Under the pieces are notes generated by a model. It had not been told where the DNA came from, did no database searches, and was given only the letters and a program-made list of their open reading frames with translations. The position numbers and the translations under genes were made by a program. From Pseudomonadota bacterium (GTDB lineage Bacteria; Desulfobacterota; Syntrophia; Syntrophales; UBA5619), in NCBI GenBank assembly GCA_018896355.1, contig JAHIMW010000254.1, forward strand, positions 1-7,037: DNA of 7,037 nt. The letters are read 5' to 3'. This document shows positions 1 to 5,536 of this stretch, piece after piece; within the stretch, counting starts at the first letter, position 1; every line of letters starts with the position of its first letter.

Positions 1-191
1 TAAAGCGGGCGGGCATCAGCGGCGAAACGCCGCTTCTGGTGGAGGCAACGGATGACGGGGCTATTGTTCTGAGACAGGCGGGCGTCTATCCGATTGAAAT
101 CTACAGCGATGAGCGGATCGCCGCCTTCCTGGAAGAAGACAAGATGACGCCGGAACAGACGGCCATGCTCAACAAAGCCCTGAAAAAATGA
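1..191 (+). CDS. AbrB/MazE/SpoVT-type antitoxin, C-terminal part (5' end cut off)
   Basis: An open frame enters from the left edge (first whole codon at 3) and ends at TGA 189-191, giving 62 visible residues. The first residues (KRAGISGETPLLVE) look like the end of a swapped-hairpin AbrB DNA-binding domain, which usually begins some 20-25 residues earlier, outside the window. The tail carries the IYSDERIAAFLEEDKM stretch common in antitoxins of this type; such tails normally wrap around and block the toxin. Its stop overlaps the start of the PIN-domain gene (ATGA, 188-191), the classic antitoxin-then-toxin order with translational coupling. In such families the antitoxin, alone or with the toxin, represses the shared promoter, which would lie left of the window. 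The reading frame and overlap are seen; the antitoxin role is inferred from family and context. Confidence 0.78.
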   Translation, partial: KRAGISGETPLLVEATDDGAIVLRQAGVYPIEIYSDERIAAFLEEDKMTPEQTAMLNKALKK

Positions 192-610
192 AACTGTTTC
201 TGGATGCCAATGTAATTTTCACAGCCGCTTACAGTGCCCAAGGCCTGTCACGGGGATTGTTCCGATTGGCTGCGGCAGGAAAATGTTCTCTCTACACATC
301 CCCCTTTGCCCATGAGGAGGCCGTCAGGAATATTCACAACAAGGCTCCGGGAAAACTCGCCGACCTGACCGTGCTGATGAAACAGGTGGAGATCCTTCCG
401 GAACCGCATCCGAAGTGGATCACCTGGGCGGCGGGGTTGCCTCTGGTCCGGAAGGACGCGCCCGTGCTTGCCGCGGCCATCCAGGGGAAGGTCGATATTT
501 TCGTCACCGGCGACCGTCGCGATTTTGGCCACCTGTTCGGTCGGGCACTGGAAGGGGTAAAAATTTTGACACCGGCGGATGCTTTGAAGGCCGTGACGCT
601 TTTGGGTTAA
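188..610 (+). CDS. PIN-domain ribonuclease toxin (VapC-like)
   Basis: This 140-residue protein has the length and layout of a single PIN domain, a Mg2+-dependent RNase fold used by type II toxins to cut tRNA, rRNA or mRNA. Acidic residues expected in the active site are visible: D6 in the opening LDANV strand, E43/E44 in AHEEAVRN, D90 in RKDAPVLAAA, and D109 with D112 in VTGDRRDFG. The fold therefore appears catalytically complete. The ATG overlaps the antitoxin stop by 4 bp and has no clear Shine-Dalgarno of its own beyond an A-run, so translation is probably coupled to the antitoxin. The gene is markedly GC-rich (by hand count 45 of 60 bases in 421-480), unlike the signalling genes to the right, which fits an acquired cassette or a rearrangement boundary. 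The RNA target cannot be read from the sequence. Confidence 0.87.
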   Translation: MKLFLDANVIFTAAYSAQGLSRGLFRLAAAGKCSLYTSPFAHEEAVRNIHNKAPGKLADLTVLMKQVEILPEPHPKWITWAAGLPLVRKDAPVLAAAIQGKVDIFVTGDRRDFGHLFGRALEGVKILTPADALKAVTLLG

Positions 611-703
611 TGCCGGCGAAAGGCATGCAGACGAAAGAGATCCTCCATCCTTTTCGCATCTGAAATATGGTGCGCTCGACTGTGGACATTCCGACCATCG
701 ACA

Positions 704-1090
704 TTACGTGGGCGGTTCCTTCCGGCGTAACCGGATGATGATTTCGCGGATCAGGATATTCGAAGGCGATTCATCCGATCTCATCAATATATGCGAGAAA
801 TTACTGGCAATACTCCCGGTATAGGAGAACTCCACCTGATTGAGGTCCAGTTTTCTCTTGTAAAGCTCAAACTCCTTTTTCTCTTTCAGAACCTCCCAAA
901 AAGTTTTCCCGCCGGAATGGAGCGCTGAAATCGTCAGACCTGCAAAAAGAGAGATTTGTGTGTCAAGAAAAAACAATGGTTTACATATATCAACGGGATT
1001 GCTGCTTTGCGGGCCTCCCGGTTTCGGGTTGAGATTATTGTCAAAGCTCCTATCAACCAATGGCGTGAAGGCGGCCGTGTTCTTCAGCAA
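704..1090 (-). CDS. Doubtful hypothetical reading frame, 128 codons
   Basis: A minus-strand frame begins at a TTG (1088-1090) and ends at TAA (704-706). I do not recognise the product. Its second half is rich in K, E, R and I (around KEKKEFELYKRKLDLNQ) and could pass for protein, while the first half is proline- and asparagine-rich and unstructured-looking. The start is not ATG, and upstream on the minus strand there is only a weak purine stretch as a possible ribosome site. It lies convergent to the toxin gene and divergent from the cyclase gene. It may be a chance frame, a truncated gene, or a recurrent intergenic repeat that happens to stay open. No membrane segment or known motif is visible. 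Confidence 0.22.
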   Translation of the reverse strand: MLKNTAAFTPLVDRSFDNNLNPKPGGPQSSNPVDICKPLFFLDTQISLFAGLTISALHSGGKTFWEVLKEKKEFELYKRKLDLNQVEFSYTGSIASNFSHILMRSDESPSNILIREIIIRLRRKEPPT

Positions 1091-1099
1091 ATATTTCTC

Positions 1100-1128
1100 T
1101 TGTTTCTAGAGGGGAGGTACAATATATA
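1100..1128 (+). promoter_or_regulatory. Weak sigma-70-like promoter candidate
   Basis: TTGTTT (1100-1105) and TATATA (1123-1128) are separated by 17 bp, the ideal spacing, although each hexamer is only a partial match to TTGACA and TATAAT. It lies 45 bp before the signal-peptide-like mini-frame at 1173. The surrounding DNA is AT-rich, so such a pair can easily arise by chance. Confidence 0.2.
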
Positions 1129-1150
1129 CATTATTTCTGTCTCCAGTTAA

Positions 1151-1171
1151 GCTGTTGCACAGGGGTACAGC
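1151..1171. repeat. Short inverted repeat, possible activator site
   Basis: GCTGT (1151-1155) is mirrored by ACAGC (1167-1171), giving 5-bp half-sites with an 11-bp gap, centred on 1161. It sits about 70 bp upstream of the start point expected from the sigma-54 match at 1204-1219, within the range where enhancer-binding activators bind. The arms are short and the assignment is inference from position. Confidence 0.22.
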
Positions 1172-1172
1172 C

Positions 1173-1232
1173 ATGAAAAAGAATCTGGTCACTATCGTAC
1201 TGATGGCAGGGGGTTTGCCGGCCTCCGGTTAA
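1173..1232 (+). pseudogene. Signal-peptide-like 19-codon frame, possible gene remnant
   Basis: ATG at 1173 opens a frame reading MKKNLVTIVLMAGGLPASG before TAA 1230-1232. That is a typical secretion signal: two lysines, a hydrophobic core, then a small-residue region. A possible ribosome site AGGGG (1161-1165) precedes it by 7 bases. No mature protein follows, so if real it is the stub of an exported-protein gene lost by deletion or nonsense mutation. It is in the same frame as the cyclase at 1293, separated by one stop and 20 further codons, but nothing suggests that those once formed one protein. Its 3' half coincides with the sigma-54 promoter match, so the two readings compete and the hydrophobic look could be accidental. 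Confidence 0.27.
1204..1219 (+). promoter_or_regulatory. Candidate sigma-54 (RpoN) -24/-12 promoter
   Basis: The string TGGCAGGGGGTTTGCC matches the consensus TGGCACG-N4-TTGCW at 10 of its 12 defined positions. The invariant GG (1205-1206) and GC (1217-1218) have exactly the required spacing. Departures are G for C at the sixth base and C for A/T at the last. Transcription would start near 1230, giving a leader of about 60 bases before the cyclase start at 1293. Sigma-54 promoters need an AAA+ activator bound upstream; none is encoded in the window. The match is seen; promoter function is inferred. Confidence 0.5.
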
Positions 1233-1275
1233 CCATTAACATGCCCTTTAACGATACATAATGTAATCAAGCTCT

Positions 1276-1282
1276 TAGAGGT
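1276..1282 (+). promoter_or_regulatory. Ribosome binding site of the cyclase gene
   Basis: TAGAGGT lies 10 bases before ATG 1293. The spacing is slightly long but this is the only purine-rich site near that start. No alternative in-frame ATG lies between the upstream TAA (1230-1232) and 1293, which supports the chosen start. Confidence 0.5.
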
Positions 1283-1292
1283 ACATTTTCAG

Positions 1293-4100
1293 ATGAAAGA
1301 TGACAGGGAACAAAAAGAACGATTTAGCCAGACAGATGAACAATCCAGAGAGATGATATGGGAAGTGGATGCCGATGGGCTTTATACCTATGTCAGCCCC
1401 AACTGTAAAAAGATTACGGGATATAGCCCTGAAGAGCTTACAGGAAAGATGCACTTCTACGACCTCTGTCCAGAAGAAGGACGGGACGCTTTCAGGCAGA
1501 CAGCCTTCGAGGTATTTGAGCGCAAAGAACTTTTCCGTGAGCTTCGTAATGCGATCTTAACAAAGGATGGCAGGGAGGTATGGGTCTCAGCCAACGGTAC
1601 ACCTGTCCTGGATGATAACGGCAGACTTCTCGGCTACCGTGGTTCAGACTACGATATCACCGACCTTATGCGGACTGAGGTGGCATTAAGGGAGAGCGAA
1701 TCCAAATTCCGGACCCTTTTCGAGTCTGCCAACGATTCTTTTTTCTTGATGGATCAGGATATCTTTATTGACTGCAACACAAAGACCCTGGAGATGTTTG
1801 GCTGTACCAGGGAACAGATCATCGGGCAGCCTCCTTACCTGTTCTCCCCGGAAGTTCAGCCTGATGGAAGGAAATCCGTGGAGAAAGCACAGGAGAAGAT
1901 CGATGCGGCGCTCAGAGGTCAGACACAGTCCTTTGAATGGAAGCACAGTCGTTACGATGGGACTCTATTTGATGCAGAGGTCAGCCTGAACGCCTTCAGC
2001 AATATGGGTAAATACTACCTTCAGGCTGTTGTTCGCGACATCACCGAGCGGAAAATTGCAGAAGCGCGCATTCTGGAGAGTGAGGAAAAATTCAGGGGTA
2101 TCTTCGAAAATGCTGTGGAAGGCATATTTCAGACCACACCTGATGGACGCTTCATCAATGTCAATCCTGCCCTTGCCGGGATGATGGGATTTGATTCACC
2201 TGACCAGATGATAAAGACGTTCACCGATATTGCAAAACATCACTATGTGATTCCTGAAGAACGGATGAAATACAAGAATCTTCTTGAAGAACATGGTCTT
2301 GTAAGGGGCTTTGAGGCACAGGTATATCGTAAGGGTGAAGATAAAATCTGGATTTCTATAAGCGCCCGGGCTGTTCTTGATAAATCGGGGGGGTTAGACC
2401 ATTACGAAGGCACAGTAGTTGATATAACAAACCGAAAAGAGGCTGAACTTACGATTCAAAAGGCATACCAGACAACCCGTTCCATCATTGAAAATGCGCC
2501 GTTCGGGGTTTATGTCGTCAACGAGGAGGGCTTTGTTGAGTATGCGAATATCCCGATGAACAGAATGTCAGACACTAATATAGAACAATACAAAAAAATC
2601 AATATCCTGAATCTCCCGATATACCAGAATTTGGGGGTAGCAGAAAAAATCAAATCCGCTTTAAGGGGCATTCCATTTTCCATGGGACCTCTCGAATACA
2701 TCGCTCAACACAGCAAAAAGAGAACAATACGGAAATTTACCGGGGTTCCCATTGAGGAGATTAATAAACGAAAAGTACTCATGTTTGTTGAAGATTTGAC
2801 TGAATTGCAGAGGGCAGAGGAACAATTGGAGAAAAAACAGGAAACCTTCTTCTCTATCCTTGAAAACTCACCTGACGGCATCGTTCTTGTGGGGGCTGAC
2901 GGACTATTTAATTATGTCAATCCTGAATTTACGTATATTACGGGTTACACCAATGAAGATGTGCCTAATGGAAAACAGTGGTTTCAGAAGGCTTATCCTG
3001 ATCCGGCATACAGGAAGTTTATCATTGATAAATGGAAGAAGGACGTGCAATTGGGAAGGAAAGGAAGGAATGTAGAATTCAAGGTAGTATGTAAGGATGG
3101 GCAGAGAAAGGATATGGAGTTCAGGACAACCCACATGGAGGATGGAAGCGCAGTTTTAGTAATTACAGATGTGACCGAATTAAGGATGACCGAAAGGGCG
3201 CTTAGGGAAAGCGAAGAAAAGTTCCGTTCCCTCTTCGAGGGTTCAAGGGATGCAATCTATATCGCCACAGGGAATGGCAGGTTCATTGATGTGAACCAGG
3301 CGTTTATTGAACTATTTGGATATACAAGGGACGAGACTTTGAAACTCAATGCAAAGATTGCGTATTTGACAACTGAGGACAGTGAAAGATTCAAGCAGGC
3401 CATGAAAGAGAAAAATTTCGTGAGGGATTTTGAAATTAAGCTGAAAAAGAAGGGTGGAGCAGTAATAGATTGTCTTCTCACGGTGGCGGGCAGGTGTGAT
3501 GAGGACGGAAAAATCCGTGAATATCAGGGGATAGCCCGTGACATTACGGAACGGAAGAAGACAGAGGAGACAATCAGATATATGGCGTTCCATGATGCCC
3601 TGACTGGCCTTCCCAACCGTTCACTTTTTTATGACCGTCTTATTATGGCAATAGCCCACGCTGAACGCTTTGACGAGAAGATTGCCGTGATGATGCTTGA
3701 CCTTGATAAGTTCAAAGATGTGAACGACACATTTGGCCATAGTGTCGGGGATCTATTATTACAGGCCATTGCAGAAAAACTCATCAGGCAGATACGGAAA
3801 GGTGATACAGTCGCAAGGATGGGCGGTGATGAGTTTATGTTGATTTTTGCAGACCTTAAGCAGACAGACTATGTTAACACCATTACAGAAAAGATACTTG
3901 AAGATTTTCAGGCCCATGTTACCATTAATAATCATATTATATCTATCACGACGAGTATCGGCATTGCCGTCTACCCTGACCATGGCGGGGACGTAGATAC
4001 CCTTGTAAAAAACGCAGACATTGCTATGTATGAGGCAAAGAAGGCAGGGGAAAATCAGTATCAATTTTACACACATACCATTTCAAGTGGTAATAAGTAG
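1293..4100 (+). CDS. Six-PAS diguanylate cyclase (PAS x6-GGDEF)
   Basis: This 935-residue protein should make cyclic di-GMP from two GTP in the cytoplasm, gated by stacked sensory domains. No signal peptide or membrane helix is visible. PAS domains lie at about 20-125, 137-252, 264-382, 394-505, 517-632 and 644-753. They are joined by helical linkers of the ESEEKFRxLFE type (near 134, 262 and 640) and D(I/V)TxRK/TEL ends. The GGDEF domain covers about 764-927. Measured against PleD numbering it keeps the metal-binding D803 in the DLDKFK strand, the guanine contacts N811 and D820, and the GGDEF signature at 844-848. The inhibitory I-site RxxD is R835-D838, five residues before the signature, so product feedback is expected. 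No EAL or HD-GYP domain follows. Ligands and cofactors of the PAS domains are not apparent. Upstream lies a candidate sigma-54 promoter; the gap to the binding-protein gene is 185 bp without a terminator. Confidence 0.95.
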   Translation: MKDDREQKERFSQTDEQSREMIWEVDADGLYTYVSPNCKKITGYSPEELTGKMHFYDLCPEEGRDAFRQTAFEVFERKELFRELRNAILTKDGREVWVSANGTPVLDDNGRLLGYRGSDYDITDLMRTEVALRESESKFRTLFESANDSFFLMDQDIFIDCNTKTLEMFGCTREQIIGQPPYLFSPEVQPDGRKSVEKAQEKIDAALRGQTQSFEWKHSRYDGTLFDAEVSLNAFSNMGKYYLQAVVRDITERKIAEARILESEEKFRGIFENAVEGIFQTTPDGRFINVNPALAGMMGFDSPDQMIKTFTDIAKHHYVIPEERMKYKNLLEEHGLVRGFEAQVYRKGEDKIWISISARAVLDKSGGLDHYEGTVVDITNRKEAELTIQKAYQTTRSIIENAPFGVYVVNEEGFVEYANIPMNRMSDTNIEQYKKINILNLPIYQNLGVAEKIKSALRGIPFSMGPLEYIAQHSKKRTIRKFTGVPIEEINKRKVLMFVEDLTELQRAEEQLEKKQETFFSILENSPDGIVLVGADGLFNYVNPEFTYITGYTNEDVPNGKQWFQKAYPDPAYRKFIIDKWKKDVQLGRKGRNVEFKVVCKDGQRKDMEFRTTHMEDGSAVLVITDVTELRMTERALRESEEKFRSLFEGSRDAIYIATGNGRFIDVNQAFIELFGYTRDETLKLNAKIAYLTTEDSERFKQAMKEKNFVRDFEIKLKKKGGAVIDCLLTVAGRCDEDGKIREYQGIARDITERKKTEETIRYMAFHDALTGLPNRSLFYDRLIMAIAHAERFDEKIAVMMLDLDKFKDVNDTFGHSVGDLLLQAIAEKLIRQIRKGDTVARMGGDEFMLIFADLKQTDYVNTITEKILEDFQAHVTINNHIISITTSIGIAVYPDHGGDVDTLVKNADIAMYEAKKAGENQYQFYTHTISSGNK

Positions 4101-4118
4101 ATTCACAGAGGATACTTT

Positions 4119-4262
4119 ATGAGAAAAAAACCTGCCAACGAAAAGCTCCTGAAAGTCTCCTCTGAGTGGCAGAGAATTATTCAAGCCTTCAATAATCCTG
4201 TATTGATCCTTATTGGGAATTTCAATGTCTGGGCACGGTACACCGAGGGCAGCACAATATGA
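4119..4262 (+). pseudogene. Truncated PAS-sensor fragment, 47 codons
   Basis: ATG 4119 follows a good ribosome site (AGAGGA, 4107-4112, 6-base spacer), and the frame ends at TGA 4260-4262. The stretch KLLKVSSEWQRIIQAFNN followed by PVLILIGNFNV closely resembles the linker and first strands of a PAS domain in sensor kinases, where the usual text is of the type EWQxTFDAIxDPVxILD. After about residue 37 the similarity ends and a short unrelated tail leads to the stop. Neither of the other two forward frames continues the PAS domain, so a deletion seems likelier than a simple frameshift. It is probably the 5' stub of a sensor gene that once sat between the cyclase and binding-protein genes. A translated small protein cannot be excluded, since the ribosome site is intact. 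The family resemblance is my reading of a short sequence. Confidence 0.5.
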
Positions 4263-4272
4263 CTTTGATATG

Positions 4273-4278
4273 AGGAGG
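4273..4278 (+). promoter_or_regulatory. Strong Shine-Dalgarno of the binding-protein gene
   Basis: AGGAGG stands 7 bases before ATG 4286, the strongest ribosome site in the window. It fixes the start and predicts efficient translation of the binding protein compared with its overlapping downstream partner, which has no comparable site. Confidence 0.82.
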
Positions 4279-4285
4279 CAGCCAC

Positions 4286-5536
4286 ATGAATAGAAAGGTC
4301 ATTATTCCAGTTGTAGTAGTTGTTCTCGTTGTTGCCACTGGTCTTATCTGGTGGCAGTCAAGTCAGAAAGTCCCGATAAAAATAGGTATACTTCACTCGT
4401 TTTCAGGGACTATGGCTATCAGCGAGAAATCCGTTGCTGACGCTACTTTGCTGGCCATTGAAGAGATCAATGAAAAAGGCGGCCTTTTGGGGAGGAGAAT
4501 AGAACCCATAGTGGCAGATGGACGTTCTGATTGGCCCACATTTGCCAAAGAGGCGGAAAGACTTATAACCGAAGAAAAGGTTAGTGTAATTTTTGGCTGC
4601 TGGACTTCTGCCAGCCGTAAAACAGTCAAACCATTATTTGAAAAGTACAATCATCTTCTCTTTTATCCGGTGCAATATGAAGGGCTTGAAGAGTCGCCGA
4701 ACATCATCTATACCGGCGCAGCGCCAAACCAGCAGATTATCCCTGCCGTAAAATGGGCTTTTGACAACCTTGGTAAAAAATATTTTCTGATCGCCTCAGA
4801 CTATGTCTTTCCGCGTTCGGCAAATATGATCATAAAAGACCAGGTCACGGCGTTGGGGGGAGAGATAGCGGGGGAGGAGTATATACTTTTAGGCAGCCGT
4901 GATGTTAAGGAAGCAATTCAAAAAATCAGAGAAACCAAACCGGATGTCATTTTAAATACTATTAACGGCGACACCAACGTTGCCTTCTTCAGAGAGCTTC
5001 GCAAGGCTGGCATTACTCCGGATAAACTGCCAACTATATCATTTAGTATCGCCGAGGATGAACTACGCACCCTGGGCGCGAAGAATATGGTGGGTGATTA
5101 CGCCTGTTGGAATTATTTCCAGGCCATAGATACCAAGGAGAATAATGCCTTTGTGAAGAATTTTAAAAATAAATATGGCCAGGACCGGGTGACCGATGAT
5201 CCCATGGAAGCGGGCTATTTCGGGGTCTACCTCTGGGCACAGGCAGTTAAGGATGCAAAGACCGACGATGTAGCCAGGGTCAGAAAAACCATAAAGAATC
5301 AGAGTCTTAATGCGCCGGGAGGCATGGTTTATGTAGATGCCGAGAATAATCACACATGGAAGACAGTAAGGATTGGCAAGGTCAGGAAAGACGGACAGTT
5401 TGATACAGTGTGGAGTTCGGAAAAACCGGTTCGTCCTGTGCCATATCCTATCTATAAGACTAAATCGCAATGGGATAAGTTTCTTAAAGATCTGTACGAG
5501 GGATGGGGTGGAAACTGGGCAAATTCAGGCAAATGA
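4286..5536 (+). CDS. UrtA/AmiC-type periplasmic binding protein (urea/short-chain amide family)
   Basis: This 416-residue type I solute-binding protein belongs to the branched-chain amino acid/amide group (Peripla_BP_5-like), nearest in motifs to UrtA, FmdD and AmiC. Hallmarks are GILHSFSGTMAISEKSV (34-50), FGCWTSASRKTVKP (103-116), FYPVQYEGLE then YTGAAPNQQ (126-150), SDYVFPRSAN (171-180), NTINGDTNVAFFRELRK (224-240) and NHTWKTVRIGK (355-365). The length is normal and no interruption is seen. Residues 6-23 form a valine-rich hydrophobic helix after MNRK, followed by WWQSSQK. There is no lipobox cysteine and no obvious AxA cleavage site, so it may remain anchored in the inner membrane facing the periplasm. 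The true ligand cannot be told: members bind urea, formamide, acetamide or other small amides. No permease or ATPase gene is visible; instead the stop overlaps the start of a Cache sensor, suggesting that the protein presents a ligand to that sensor rather than feeding a transporter. Confidence 0.92.
   Translation: MNRKVIIPVVVVVLVVATGLIWWQSSQKVPIKIGILHSFSGTMAISEKSVADATLLAIEEINEKGGLLGRRIEPIVADGRSDWPTFAKEAERLITEEKVSVIFGCWTSASRKTVKPLFEKYNHLLFYPVQYEGLEESPNIIYTGAAPNQQIIPAVKWAFDNLGKKYFLIASDYVFPRSANMIIKDQVTALGGEIAGEEYILLGSRDVKEAIQKIRETKPDVILNTINGDTNVAFFRELRKAGITPDKLPTISFSIAEDELRTLGAKNMVGDYACWNYFQAIDTKENNAFVKNFKNKYGQDRVTDDPMEAGYFGVYLWAQAVKDAKTDDVARVRKTIKNQSLNAPGGMVYVDAENNHTWKTVRIGKVRKDGQFDTVWSSEKPVRPVPYPIYKTKSQWDKFLKDLYEGWGGNWANSGK

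Larger units (their letters stand above)
611..1172. other. Intergenic stretch with no convincing gene
   Basis: Between the toxin stop and the signalling genes no frame shows recognisable protein family features. GC content falls from the high level of the toxin gene to a mixed, locally AT-rich composition (tracts around 860-890 and 1091-1140). It contains a doubtful minus-strand reading frame, a weak -35/-10 pair and a short dyad, listed separately. Two tiny hairpins (610-625 and 721-735, 5-bp stems) lack a following T-run and do not make a convincing terminator for the toxin gene. This may be decayed coding DNA. Confidence 0.5.

Noticed and set aside
610..625. Small hairpin ATGCC/GGCAT right after the toxin gene as a terminator
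   Set aside because: The stem is only 5 bp, the loop 7 bases, and no T-run follows.
721..735. Perfect inverted repeat TCCGG-CGTAA-CCGGA
   Set aside because: It is too short to be a terminator or operator by itself and has no T-run or promoter context.
956..1150. Plus-strand frame of 64 codons overlapping the intergenic minus-strand frame
   Set aside because: It has no family features, no ribosome site worth naming, and runs through AT-rich DNA; it looks like a chance frame.
1690..3240. Repeated DNA around the ESEEKFR linkers as a mobile or tandem repeat
   Set aside because: The similarity is at the protein level in PAS linker helices, with diverged codons, as expected for old domain duplication.
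1173..4100. The signal-peptide-like frame as the lost N-terminus of the cyclase, since both share one reading frame
   Set aside because: The cyclase is a soluble multi-PAS protein with its own start and ribosome site, GGDEF must be cytoplasmic, and the shared frame has a one-in-three chance of being accidental.
4192..4260. A sigma-54 site ahead of the binding-protein gene around the GGGCACGG string
   Set aside because: No GC element is found at the required distance for the -12 position.
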